From: Zeus faber | Lineage: Eukaryota; Chordata; Actinopteri; Zeiformes; Zeidae | NCBI GenBank assembly: GCA_960531495.1 | Contig: OY482851.1 | Coordinates: forward strand, 11,514,329-11,578,328 | DNA: 64,000 nucleotides | Direction: 5' to 3' | Shown: in pieces, positions 10,641 through 22,300 of the stretch | Layout: each line of letters opens with the position of its first letter | Numbering within the stretch: position 1 is the stretch's first letter | Notes under the pieces: model-generated | Databases searched by the model: none | Told to the model about the DNA's origin: nothing | What the model saw: the letters and a program-made list of their open reading frames with translations, nothing else | Program-made: the position numbers and the translations under genes

Positions 10641-13372
10641 ACAGCATTTCATTAGTGAGAGAGGGACTGTGTGAGGGAGTGAGATGGATGTCTCTTTTGC
10701 CACCTCGTGAAATATGTAATTCATCTTCATTTTAACGGGCATTGTAAATGTCAGGGCACAGATCTTCGGTTAATGAAAAGATCACCCCGTGTCCAAATTT
10801 GACAAATGTTTCTGGTTTAAGCCCAAAATTAAGGAGTTGGCTCACCAGCCCCAACATTTTGTTCAAGTGCCATCGCAGTCGTCAAGCGCCATCGCCTCAT
10901 CTTCAGCGTGTCCTCAATGAATATCTTCATAGGTGAGGTCAAAGTTGAAAAGGTGAATGGTGGCAACCTTGTTCTCTCGGGCTAGGTATTTGCGCACTTT
11001 GCATTCTGAACTCATGGCTAGAAGTTCATATTGATATACGGTATATTTGGTTATGATATAAGGCAGCAGATTCAAGCACATCCGTGGATGAGGCTTTATG
11101 AATCTTACTTTGGACAACGTGTGAAATTGACTCCACTTACCTCATGTCTCAGTTGCAGTTTGTGATTAGGACTTAATGGTAGAGTTTTGAGCCTTGTGGA
11201 GCATGATCAACGCAGGAATGTTAGGCCAATAATTACCCACATAGAGAGGGTTTGTGCCCTGGATCATACCCTGCGAACCCAGACCCTAACTTTCCAGCAC
11301 TGCTGCCCTCGCATCACACACACTGCTTAAAACCCCTGCTGAGTTGCAGCGCCTAAAGATCCACCTTTTCTTCCTACTTTTTTTTTTTTTGACTCTGACC
11401 CGGTTGACACCAACCTTTGGAAGTGCAAGGCCATCCAGAATGCACCGTTCGGAAACCAGTAAGTAGGTTCACAGATAAACCAGTAAGTCAATTCACAGAT
11501 TAAAAAAATAACTTCCTTCACATGAGCTATGTTTGCATTCATTGCTCAGCCAGAGTGGAACCCTGCGTTGATGTAACTGCTGCCGTACGTTGTGCGTAGG
11601 CAGCCTCAGAAGTTGGGCGGGACCTGAATGTGCGACGACCTCTGTTCTTATGAACAGGGGTTTCCAATAGATTGTGTAACTTTACAGTTTCTCCATATTG
11701 CTTCATGCTGCCTGTTTTAAATGCATAGTCTGTGCAGTTGAGCGGCTTCCCATGCCCGTTCCACACCGTCCCAACTGCACCAAACTCTGAAATATAACAG
11801 ATGCTGTTGCATCAGGGTTTGGCATTACACCCCACGCCACTGTATTGTGAGTGGTTTGGCTGACCCTCAACATAACATAAATGTGCCAATTTGCTATGAT
11901 CTAATGCGCCTCATCAATTTTAATACTTTCATGGCAGTTTAACTTTTTGCAAGTTTTAAAGAGAACCAAGGAGATGAAAAACTCCCAACGCAAAGGTCAT
12001 TTCAATCGAAATGAAAAAAATTCAATTTATCATGCTTAATTGAACTTGTTTTTGAACATTTATAGGATAATCTCCTATGTTAAAGGGGAATTATTCGGAT
12101 ACACAGGATCTGATGTTAAATCCGTTGTGCTGATAATGAAGGGGCTAGCCAAAATTTTGCCCTGTCCAGCTTAACAACTTCACATAATGCTCGCTACGCT
12201 TAAGGAGAGTATCTCAGACGGTGCCATCATGAATCTCCATAAACCAGCTCCAAATGGCTTGGCTGGCTACCGTGTTGGGACAGCCCACTACAAGCCCCAA
12301 CGTGAGCATTTAAGTGGTTATCAAGTGGGCATCCTCTTTCACAGATTTTTCATTGAATTAGTGCCACAACACTTGGAGGAGGAGGAGGATAAAATGTGAG
12401 TTCTGGCGCTCCAGAGCCACCCCGCTCCACGCCCGTGTCTGACACGGGGATAATCCTTCACCGACGTGCCCAGTGGCTGTCCCCTCGATCCCGAATTACC
12501 ACCGCCAAGACCCTACGGGCCTGCCCAGTGACTAACCCCACTGGCACCATTAATGGGTGCTTAATGCAACCAGTTCCATACAGAACTCGTGGATGACTAA
12601 CGTCCCCAGTTATTCTTTATCTACTTTTTCATCCGTGATTATTTATTTTTTACGGTGTGTATGAATTGTCTATATGATAATTTCAGCTATCTGTTCAGCG
12701 ATTGTGGGTGAGCAGTGATTGTGGTCGGAACGCTATATTAAACAAACACGCCGTGTTATGATTGCAGTAAGGCTGGCAGAGGTTCGTGGATGTGTAAAAA
12801 AGCGATAACTGTAGGCAGCTGTCAATCTGCACCACAAAGTTCTCTCTCCGCTACAATTCCCACAGTTTTATGCAAACTTACCTAGGTGTCATTGACATCA
12901 ATTTATCCCTAAAAGCTCTACCACATTGCACCATTATAGAGCATACAATTTCATAAAAGGTCCCGAGGGAGAGAGGAGAAGAGTTAGTGTGGATGAGACA
13001 CACTTACTTCAACCACTTGGGAGAACCGGCCTAGAGAGACTTTTTACTTTTCGTTTTTTTTTTAGTTTTTTTTTTTAACTTACATTTCTTCATCACTGGT
13101 TTATTTCATTTGTTTTTTTTCACCCAGTCTGAGAGGCATGGTGAATATAAGGTTGGAATGTAATACAAAACTTTAAATGAGTAGGATGTGATTTTCTCTC
13201 TTTCACTTTGTCTCTAATGTTCCATTAGTGGGCATTGGTGGCTGAATTTTCTTGGTGGTGGGTGGGTACGTGCTATTTAACAAATGAACATATGTGACAA
13301 TAAGTGACTTTTATTTATTTATTGAATTTGTTTTATTTATTTTATTTGTTTTATTTATTTTATTTGTGGATT
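10641..13372. other. Unique sequence, no gene seen
   Basis: Long stretch without a convincing gene. A 23-base direct duplication (AACCAGTAAGT core) lies at about 11455-11502. A 70-codon frame from 12187 ends at a GTGAGT donor-like site but its protein is not recognised and the frame is closed just upstream. A TTTTATTT-rich tract runs over 13310-13370. Confidence 0.45.
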
Positions 13373-13648
13373 GGGAAAGTATTCAAACCCTTTCACTTTT
13401 CCCGCATGGTTGCTATGTTACAGCCTTACTCTTAAATGGATTCAGTTGAACACAATCCTTAATCTACGCTCAATACCCCATGATGACAAAGTAAAAACAG
13501 GTTTTGTAGACGTTTTCATTTGTTGAAAACTAAAAACTCTGAAATATCACATTTACATATTGTCTTCAGACCCTTCACTCAGAAGTTTAATCACCTTTGG
13601 CAGCAATTAAAGTCTTGAGTTTTCTTGGGCGTGACGCTACAAGATATA
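13373..13648 (-). mobile_element. Tc1-like DD34E transposon, 3' end fragment
   Basis: Matches from memory the long inverted terminal repeat and transposase C-terminus of the abundant fish Tc1 family. Read on the minus strand, 13565-13640 encodes LVASRPRKLKTLIAAKGD and a stop, the typical end of that transposase. The terminal repeat follows, with its AAAACAGG and AAAGTATTC blocks. The rest of the element is missing: it is cut at 13648, where a second Tc1/mariner element begins. Confidence 0.75.
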
Positions 13649-14002
13649 CACCGATCAGCCACAACATTAAAACCACTGACAGGTGAAGTGAGTAACATTA
13701 CTCATCTCGTTCCAATGGCACCTGTCAAGGGCTGCGATATATTAGGCAGCAAGTGAACAGTAAGTTCTTGAAGTTGATGTGTTGGAAGCAGGAAAAATGG
13801 TCAAGCGTAAGGATCTGAGCCACTTTGATTAGATCGAGCATCTGCGGGATGTGCTGGAACAACAAGCGCGAACCATGCGGGCCCCACCTCACAACTTCCA
13901 GGACTTAAAGGATCTGCTGCTAACGTGTTGGTGCCAGACACCACAGGACACCTTCAGAGGTCTTGTGGAGTCCACGCCTCCACGGGTCAGAGCTGATCGC
14001 TG
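13649..14002 (+). mobile_element. DD36E Tc1/mariner copy, internally deleted
   Basis: Starts CACCGATCAGCCACAAC after a TA and ends CTGATCGCTG before a TA. The first 180 bases match the 5' end of the larger copy at 36.1 kb, including the start of its transposase (ATGGTCAAGCGTAAGG). At about 13832 the sequence jumps to the transposase 3' part (IEHLRDVLE region), and near 13992 it jumps again to the terminal repeat. About 1 kb is missing, so it is a non-autonomous derivative. It lies inside the older Tc1 end to its left. Confidence 0.8.
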
Positions 14003-14049
14003 TACAGACTAACCCTGTACACACACACACTGTACACACTCGGTGTACA

Positions 14050-14150
<101 letters not shown>

Positions 14151-14159
14151 TAGTACACA

Positions 14160-15930
14160 TGCACATCATCTGTGTCCTCATACCAAGCCTGCCTTCTAAG
14201 GTTGGAGAAATTAATGCACTGTAAATAATGGATGAGGTCTTAATTGATCAACTCTTTTTCATGGCTGTATTGCATAGCTGAGTTGCTGGTATAAATACCT
14301 CCCGTCAGCAAAATCAATACTTTCAACTATTGGTACATAACAGAAACGGAGGCAGTCTTTAGGGTTTGCCGTTACATTTGTTTTTTCATTGATTTTTGGC
14401 CAAATGGAAATGCAAAATTTGGAAAAGTATGTGGCCTTTTAAATACTAAAGTGACTAATCCTGATCGGGATTTTTTGCTGTTACGGTACGCATTAAAGAG
14501 TGATATTAGCAATTAAACCAACAAATAAATAATGGTTCATTCTTTTTAATGCTGTCAGTAAAAAGTGTTAACAAAAAAACAACCCACATCTCTATATTGA
14601 ATATTTACAGTTTGCGATCCCAACAGATTTTTTATGTAGCCCAGATTCATTTTGAGGCAAGGTTTCACTTTACTTAGGTTATTTGTTTTCAAATAGTCTT
14701 CAGTCCAAAATATATGATTCTAATAAGCACACTGTGGTAGTATTAGTATTTAGCTGCTTTCACACATGCACTGCAACCCTGAAAGGTTCCTGACATTACC
14801 CGGAGGAGCTGTATGTGTGAACGCAAATGTCCGAATCTGGACCGGACATTCAACCAACTTTACCCAGCTTCAAACCCTCGTACAAATCTGTGTGATGTCC
14901 CATTGAGTGGTATGTGTGAACAGAGCAGGTGATTGTCCGGAGCATTCACAGCGAGCCAGTGGGCGTGTCCCGCATCTCTATCACAGCGACTGTCGCCTGA
15001 TAGAGACGTCATCGACACGCCCACCCGCCGAGGGTGAAGAGGGACGGGGGCGTAGCTGCTTCGTAACGTCATTTTGTCGAGTGGTCAGTTCGTTACAACG
15101 TGCTACCGAAAGCGGCGCTCTCCAGACTTTCTCCTGAAACTACAAACGGTGGAATGTATCAACCTTTAAAGAGTTTCTTGCTTTCGTTTTCAACGCTTTT
15201 GCTTTTTGTTTCATTCGCATTTCGAGTCTGTTTATGAATGTAGTTGGATTAGCTTGTGAGATTAGCGCTTATTGTTTTTATTTCACATTTGCGGAGATTC
15301 ATACGGAGCTTGATGGGCACTAGGACCCCCGAGACGACCTGAGCTGCCCGGCCAGGTGCCTGACTCAAATAACGCAAACACAACTGAAATATAACGCATG
15401 CCAGCCTTGGTAATTGAATATTTTCACTAAATACTTTTGAATCGACGTCTATGGGAATCTACACTCCAGTTTACATTTTGCGGCTGGAAAAATAGAGCCG
15501 AAGCGTATAAAAACGCGAGGGGTTTAGGTGCTCTCCGGCTGTGAAAAGACTGAACGATGGAGTATGGAATTGTGGAATGAAACTGTTTCTCACCATTTTT
15601 GCGGTCCGCATTTTGCGGGCAGGGCTAAATCATGACTCGATGACGTAGAACACCCCACCTCCCCCCCCCCGGCGGAGACATACGTCGGTGCCAATGTGCA
15701 CAGAAAAAGAACCGTCATGTTATACACTTGGCAATTGTTTTTAATCATTCAAATTTGGCTGGGTGGTTAATAGCACATTTTTCTGTGGTGTGACAAACTC
15801 AGAACACATTTTATTTTTACTTCACAGGGACTTGAAGGGAGGAGAGCAGCTGCAGTCTGTAACATGCCATCTCCAATTTTAGCCTGAGGACAGCTCTAAC
15901 TGATTGCTGGATGTCTGTTTGCTAATATAA
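14160..15930. other. Unique or unclassified repetitive sequence
   Basis: No gene supported. 14750-15480 has CpG-richer sequence with short inverted segments and repeated TATGTGTGAAC motifs (14811 and 14911). It looks like an old non-autonomous DNA element, but I could not find matching ends. Confidence 0.35.
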
Positions 15931-15934
15931 AAGG

Positions 15935-16044
<110 letters not shown>

Positions 16045-16221
16045 ACGCAGTGTGTGCATCGGCGTGTGTATGTACACGGTTGTATCTGATCCTGTGCCTT
16101 TGCTGTCAGCGGATGGTGCACACAGTTCTGTTCAGTGTCTCGCAGCTTGTTTGTGCGTGATACGATGCTGCAGTGTTTCTAATTGCTGTGGGTTTGAGCT
16201 GCCCTTCTAGTCTTTCCTTCT

Positions 16222-16835
16222 GAGGGCTGGGTGACATCCAAGAATTTCTCATCAAGATAGTCATAGTGAATTTCACACAATACCAGTATACTGTATATAT
16301 CCCAATATCTGAAAAGTTAAAGAATCCATCTGCTTGATCACATTGAACTATATTATATAAAATATGTTGTCAACGACCTCAAAACTGGAGGGTTAAAAAA
16401 ATAAAGCTGTCACAAATATATCAGACCTCATTTTGTTAGAAATGTTATGTCGTAATCGACTAACATAATAGGCTACAATTATATCTTAATGACTATGCAA
16501 TATCACATCACACCAAAGAAAGACAAGATTACCAGAGACTGAAGCAACAGGGTGAGGCCTGCTTACATACCACTGGTTGTTCCAGATACACGGCAAAACA
16601 GCATGATTTACTCAAATGCATCTAAAACAATGGAGTGGAGAGTGGAGTGTCTTTTTATTACTTTTACTTTTTATTTTTTTTACACTGTGTTGTTGTTGAT
16701 TTTATTAAATCTGCGTTCCGGGCAGAGCAATTTCTTTTGTTTATCTAAAACGTCTCTATGCCGGGAATCCAGCGTCGTGCCAGAGAACATTACGCCCTGT
16801 ATATGATAATATTGAATTATCGTATCCCAGCCCTA
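16222..16835. mobile_element. hAT-type miniature element
   Basis: Left end GAGGGCTGGGTGAC and right end GTATCCCAGCCCTA are inverted to each other, of the GGGCTGGG type common in fish hAT elements. Flanking octamers agree at only about half their bases, so the insertion is old or the ends are off by a base or two. The AT-rich inside has no transposase frame. Confidence 0.55.
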
Positions 16836-17380
16836 TCACTCCCTTTCTCAAACTCCATCTGGCCCTCCTTGCCTTCCTTGCAGCGATCTTGGGGGAAAAA
16901 ATAAAAAATAAAAATAGCCACTTTTTAAATGTATTGAAAAATACACACATATTAAATTACAGTAACTTCCCACTCTAAGATGTCCAGAGACCCTGACACT
17001 TTCTAGGGATTCACTTCAGAGCGGGAGGGGTTTTGAAAGGATTCCTTCTATCGCCTCGCTACGTGCTCGGGAACGTTCCTGCTTATCTACCTATTCTAGT
17101 CCAAAGGAAAAACAACAATTCAAACAGACGGCTGGAAATGTCACAACTACATCACCAACTTTTCGAAACGTTTTTAATTTGTTTCTCGTGGTGATCACCA
17201 CAGCACACACAATTGCAGACACATTGGAGACAATTGAATTGTTTCTGACTTTTAAAATGTGGTTTTATTGTATTTATCTCACAAGGAAATGCTTTCCTAA
17301 TCGCCTCCAGTTGGGTTACGTTGTAGACCACAAGATGCAACAAATAGTATCATAGACGAGCCTCACATTTGCACGCACGA

Positions 17381-17383
<3 letters not shown>
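16836..17383. other. Unique sequence, no gene seen
   Basis: Nothing recognisable. Confidence 0.5.

Positions 17384-17420
<37 letters not shown>
17384..17420 (+). repeat. (CA)n microsatellite
   Basis: Eighteen CA units. Confidence 0.95.
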
Positions 17421-17422
<2 letters not shown>

Positions 17423-17876
17423 TATTATCCTTATTAGTTGAATGTATTGAGCAATGACACATCTTCTGAGACGGATGTAACAAATCACCAACGTCTTTTA
17501 GAAAGTCCCAATCTCTGCCTTGCCTTTTTTTTTTTGCTTTTTTCAAATTGAAAGCAGACACGTTTCTCCTCGTGTTGAATTCACCTCCTGACAGAAGGAT
17601 TTAAACCTAATAGCAACCGGTGATCCTTGAGGCTTTTTAGTTGTTTTGGAGGCTCGTCTCATGCAGAAATGAGATGGCAACTGCTTCCAGAGGGTATGGG
17701 CTGATTGGCACCTCCATGGATATAGAAAATTTCTGCATAGTGATTAACCCCTGGTGGACAGAGGATTTACATATTTTCTGTGTGTGTGTGTGTGTGTTTG
17801 TGCGCGAGATGTGACTGCTAAAGGGTTGAAACTAAAAAGGTCACTTTTACCTGTAGAGAACTACCCCTTATAATAT

Positions 17877-18140
17877 TTAAAATGTCCGTGCAACCATAAG
17901 AACAGTCAGTGCAGAATAAACAAATCTCATAGCATAGAACACACAAACACACACACACCGAACTGAGTCATAGACTGTAGTGAACAGCAATGTTTTTAAC
18001 CCGCTTTTAAAAGTGTTCAGTGTGGGGGGCTCTCTCAGTTCCTCAGGCAGGTTGTTCCATCTACTTGGGGCATAGATACAGAAGGAAGCCTCCCCTGCTT
18101 TAGAGTTGGTACGAGGGATGGTTAAAAGACTATCCTGCAC
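17877..18140 (-). pseudogene. LINE ORF2 C-terminal segment
   Basis: Encodes SLLTIPRTNSKAGEASF, then a WNNLPEELREPPTLNTFKSG segment, the usual C-terminus of L2/CR1 ORF2. It runs into a short (TG) stretch near 17942-17960, where the original stop region has probably been lost or altered. Confidence 0.8.
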
Positions 18141-18144
18141 ACTT

Positions 18145-18170
18145 CTAACCCTAACCCTAACCCTAACCCT
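18145..18170 (-). repeat. Telomere-like (TTAGGG)4 inside the LINE
   Basis: Four and a third units of CCCTAA on the plus strand lie between the LINE segments that encode ARSVRST and QDSLLTIPR. The reading frame differs on the two sides. It is an interstitial telomere-type repeat, probably a local expansion of an AGGGTTAG sequence in the LINE. Confidence 0.9.
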
Positions 18171-18221
18171 GTGGACCTGACACTTCTTGCTGGTTCGTGT
18201 GTAATGAGCTTTTATTTTATA

Positions 18222-19340
18222 TACTGAGGTGCAAGGCCATTTAGAGCTTTATATACAAGTAGCAGAATCTTCAAATCAATCCTAGTTTTAACAGGGAGCC
18301 AATGTAGAGATCTCAGAACAGGTGTAATGTGTTCAAACTTTTTAACCCAGTGAGAACGCATGCGGCTGCATTTTGGATTAACTCGCTAATTGGATCAGCC
18401 GCTGCACAGCTGATTTCGGGAGGCCGGTGAATAGGCCATTACAGTAGTCCAATCTACTCGTTATGAATGCATGGATTCATTTTTCAGAGTCTGCTTTTGA
18501 CAGGAAGCCTCTTTATTTTGAAATATTTTTTTGATGGTGGAAAGCTGATTTTGTGATGTGATTGATATAGCTCTTAAAATTTAGATCGCTGTCTATGATT
18601 ACACCCAGATTTCTGGCTTCATTTTTAGTCTCCAGAGACAGAGAACTGAGATGAGCTGCAATTTTCTGTCTCTGAGCCTTTGCACCAACGATGAGTATTT
18701 CTGTTTTATCTTTGTTCAGTTGTAAAAGTTCTGTGACATGCATGCATTAATATCATGAATACACTGAATTGGGAGTCTATGGGGTGTATGTCATCAGCAG
18801 ATAGGGATATGTACAGTTGTGAATCACATGCTTAATTATGGTAATTTATTTTGTGTTTCTTTATGTGCAAGTGGGAGCATATAGAGGTTAAACAATAAGG
18901 GGCCCAGCATCGAACCTTGGGGCACTCCAAATATAATATACACCTTGTTCGAGACAAAATCTCCAATGGACACAAAGAACTACCTGTCCTGTAGGTAGGT
19001 TCTAAACCAGTTTAGTACTGGGCCAGATAGGCCGACCCATTCTGTAATCTCATAGGATGGTCAACGGTGTCAAAGGCAGCACTGAGATCCAGGAGCAGAA
19101 GAGCAGATAGTTTTTTGGAATTAGTATTCATATGCAGATCATTCACACCTTTAATAGGTGCCGTTTCAGTGCTATGGTGAGGTTGAAAACCAGATTGATA
19201 AATGTCTAAAAGGCTGTTTGATAGTTGTTAAGCTGAAAGGAAATTGTTTTCTTCAAGTATTTCGCTGGGGAACGGCAGGTTGGAAATGGGCCTATATTTG
19301 GCAATAACTGTTGCCTCGTGATAGCTCTTCTTCAGGAGTG
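18222..19340 (-). pseudogene. LINE ORF2 reverse transcriptase (relic)
   Basis: Minus-strand motifs in order: KYRPISNLPFP near 19260-19310, motif A LLDLSAAFDTVDH at 19057-19098, the active-site region at 18811-18843, LNKDKTEILIVG near 18700 and ARNLGVIIDSDL near 18610, and HITPVLRSLHWLPV at 18290-18334. At 18811-18843 the expected YHNYADDTQLY reads YHN-stop-ACDSQLY: the Tyr is a stop and the first catalytic Asp is Cys. Other stops and frame changes are present. It is not functional. Confidence 0.85.
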
Positions 19341-20261
19341 GTTTAATGACAGCTGTTTTAAATGCTGCAGGAAATATACCTGATTGAAGAGAGCCGTTTA
19401 AAATGTCTAATACCTCAAGTGCTCGGCAGTTAAAAACAGTTTCAAAAATGTGGTAGGGAGAGGGTCCAAGCAGCAGGTGGAGGACCTGAGCTGACCAACA
19501 ATATCATCCAGTTTTTTTTTTTACAGCTAAAGGGACAAAGTGAGACATGGCAGCAGTCATATTACTGGAGAACTGGAGGGGGGGGGGGTTGTTCATTTAT
19601 AGAAGTTGGGGCACTAATATTCTGTCTGATAGCTATAATTTTGTTATTGAAAAATGTAGCGAATTCTTCACATATTTCAGTGGAGAGCATCTCTGATGGG
19701 GTTGTAGATGGTGGATTAATAGGTCGATAAACAGTGGGGAAGAGGACTTCACTATTGCAGATATTTTCATTAATGATTTTTTTAGAAGAAAGACTGTCTG
19801 GCCTGTTTAATTTCTGTGTTGTATTGATTAAGTCTAACCTTGTCAATTTCATGGTGAACCTGAAGTTTTGTCTTATTCCACTTTCATTCTGCCTGGCGAC
19901 AATCTCTCTTAAGCTGCCGAACGACCGCTCCATTTTTCCAGGGGGCTTTTTGTTTTCCTATGTTTTTAGTTTTAACAGCTGCAATCTTATCAATGATGTT
20001 TTGTACTTTGGAGTTTAAGTTGTTCACAGTGTCCTCCGTTGATGATGCCATGAACAGCGGTAACTAATTTACAGTTCTCTTAAAGTTTTCAATGGTATTA
20101 TTGTTAATGATAGGTTTTTTAAATTGGTCGGTTACCCCTCTGTTGTACAGGAAAAGCAGACATATCAAAAAATATGCAACAGTGATCTGAAATAGCAACA
20201 TCCATGACACAGGGTATAGTGATATTAGGTCAATTTGATACGACTAAGTCCAGAGTGTGCC

Positions 20262-20302
20262 CATTTTACCTCACTCAGAAACATGCTGAGTGAGGTAAAA
20301 TG
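20262..20302. repeat. Perfect 17-bp hairpin
   Basis: CATTTTACCTCACTCAG, a 7-base loop, then its exact reverse complement. It lies in the LINE ORF2 region. A perfect short-loop inverted copy like this is a typical trace of a local replication template switch. Confidence 0.9.
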
Positions 20303-20380
20303 CCTCCAGTAGGCTAATCAAATGTTGAGCATCTGGGTCTGTTTGATTGTCAACATGAATATTAAAATCACCTGAGTTAA

Positions 20381-20800
20381 TTACACAATCATAATCAGTG
20401 GAGACCTTCGACAGCAACTCAGAGAATTCATCAAGAAAGCCACATTTAGATTTGGTGGCCGATAGACAGTAATGATTAAAATCGGAGCACTGCAGTTTAT
20501 AGATATAGCAAGGTGTTCCAAAGATGTGAATTCCCCGAGGCGGATTACCTTGCAGCTATACCTATAAGAGAAGACAGCAGCTTTTCCACCGCCTCTCTCA
20601 TCAGCTCTAGTGCTTTGGGTGTACATGAAATTAGGAGGTGTTGTCTCAATGAGTGCGACTGTGCCATTTCTGTCCAGCCAGGTCTCAGTTAGTTGAGTAA
20701 AATCCATGTTATGGGTACTTAACTGACATTTAATTAAGCCGTTTTTATTGTTCTAGGTGCATGGCTTTTTGGGTGTCTGATGAATTTGTAAATCAGAGTG
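20381..20800 (-). pseudogene. LINE ORF2 endonuclease domain (relic)
   Basis: The frame at 20381-20707 contains LTETWL and, later, VYRPP, both characteristic of the apurinic-type endonuclease of jockey/CR1/L2 LINEs, with GGGKAAVFSYRY between them. The catalytic GDFN block expected next is not found intact. The domain nicks target DNA for target-primed reverse transcription. A 17-bp hairpin at 20262-20302 interrupts the normal sequence just downstream. Confidence 0.75.
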
Positions 20801-20879
20801 ACAGTCATTAATGTTATTAGAGTGGATTGGACTCACCAAACATCAGTAGTGAAGAGAGGATTTCAACATAAGTTCCATG

Positions 20880-21785
20880 TTTGTGGCGAGGATACATGAT
20901 CCGTGAAAGTTTGGATGTAATTCATCACATCTGAAGACATTTGGACAGTTTAAGAAGGTGGCAAAGTTGTCCACAAACGGTAGGTTGAGGGAGCAGCAGT
21001 ATCCCTTGAGCCATGTGTGTAGCTGAAGGACACACCTGAATTTTACGTCTCCAAAGCTGGGACGCGGCAGCGGACCAGAGACGATGAACCGGCTGTCTGA
21101 CTGTGGAAGACTTCGTAAAGTCTTCTTAAAGTGTCTGATTGTTTGTTCCTGAGATTGTTGGTTCCGACATTGATGAAAACCGTGGAGGCAGACGGGTTTT
21201 GATCCAGCAGCTTTGAGATTTTGGAGCCTATATCCTGGACGCGGGCACCCGGGTAGCTGAGGGTTTTAGCCGCAGGCAGGGTGATGTGATCGAACCATGG
21301 AGGAGCCGACAACGAGCATGGTTGGAGGTATGGCAGCAGTGGAGTCCCGAGGGACGGCAGCAGCAGCTGAGCCAGGAGGGCACCGTCCTCCCGGAGGAGG
21401 CGCAGGCAGGGGGTCCAAATCAGTGGCTGCAGGGCGGTGGCAGAGATTCCGCTGCGGGAGTTGGGAACAGAGAGCGGCAGGATCAAAGCGGGGTCCACGG
21501 CTGCGGAGAAGCCGGCTTTGAGCGGAGGCCCGGGCAGACGATGGATGGGAGGAGGCTGGTGGCAGTGGAGATGCTGCCCACTCCCCCCCACCCCCAACAA
21601 AAAAGGGGAGCTCCCGCTTATCCCTGACATTGACTGTGGGCTCCAGGGCTTGGAATCTGTTCTCCAGCCGGAGAGTTTCCGGCATAGAGCGGCGCGAGGA
21701 GTGCTCCTAACACCGGCCAGCTCTCGCCGCCAGGGTCCAGGGCTCTGGGATGGAGCAGGTCCACATTTGAAAATCCGAGGCAAGG
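20880..21785 (-). pseudogene. LINE ORF1 with SGNH esterase domain (relic)
   Basis: Minus-strand frames give the SGNH hydrolase blocks in order: LVVGSSMVR (21290-21316, nucleophile Ser block), VGTNNL (21151-21168, block III) and DELHPN (20909-20926, the Asp-x-x-His block). The N-terminal part is Pro/Ser-rich. The pieces lie in different frames, so the ORF is broken. In L2/CR1 elements this esterase is part of ORF1p, which binds the element RNA; its exact role is not settled. A PPPPPP-coding C/G run near 21590 may have driven slippage. Confidence 0.75.
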
Positions 21786-22300
21786 GTCAAAGCCAGGAAA
21801 TAGAAGGGATATCACAGTGCGAACAATCCAAAATGCAAAATCCAAAATTAGGTAAAGTTATCAGGTAAAGTTGGGAGCGATTCAATGAAGTAATGCACTG
21901 ATGTAAACAGCACGTCAGTGCGTTAGTGGGAAAGGTAACACCCAACCAGGGTCCCCCAACCGGAGGAGCTTCTCCCCTGGCACCCGGTGCGCAGGTGGGG
22001 GCATGGATACTCCATGCTGCTTCTATCGTAGTGTTGGGTTGTTCAGGGACGATCAGATTATTTTGAACGGCTGAAAGAAAAATGGCCATACCCGTGTGGT
22101 GTCATTTGAGTAGCCACACCTGTCTTGGTTCGAGGTAATTGGGCCCAGGACGAGGGTGGCTGTATGCCTGTTGGTCGTTAGACTAATCAACGAGCTACAG
22201 GTAAAACCCCAATCCCCTCAGACACACAGGAGAGGAGCCCTTGTCATGACAAGACAAATGCCACTTGTCAGGCGTGTGGCAGGCGGATCTGCCACAACCC

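Larger units (their letters stand above)
17870..22300 (-). mobile_element. L2-type LINE, near full length, decayed
   Basis: A two-ORF non-LTR retrotransposon of the L2/CR1 group reading on the minus strand. In order from its 5' end: a GC-rich leader (about 22300-21790), ORF1 with an SGNH esterase, an endonuclease, a reverse transcriptase, and the C-terminal region found in this group. The order and the esterase in ORF1 fit the zebrafish-type L2 elements with an esterase ORF1. Both ORFs are broken in several places, and the reverse transcriptase active-site motif is lost, so it is inactive. Exact ends are uncertain by about 100 bases. Confidence 0.85.

Noticed and set aside
11539-11766. 75-codon minus-strand frame MWNGHGKPLNCTDYAFK
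   Set aside because: No recognisable domain, no splice context, and length is within chance.
12170-12396. Possible exon: acceptor-like CCTGTCCAG, a 70-codon frame and a GTGAGT donor
   Set aside because: The frame has a stop just after the acceptor, the protein is not recognised, and the flanks give no second exon.
14750-15480. Complete non-autonomous DNA transposon
   Set aside because: Repetitive feel and CpG-rich interior, but I could not find matching inverted ends or a target duplication.
21043-21783. Independent host gene with an esterase domain
   Set aside because: The SGNH blocks are followed on the same strand by LINE endonuclease and reverse transcriptase, so it is LINE ORF1.
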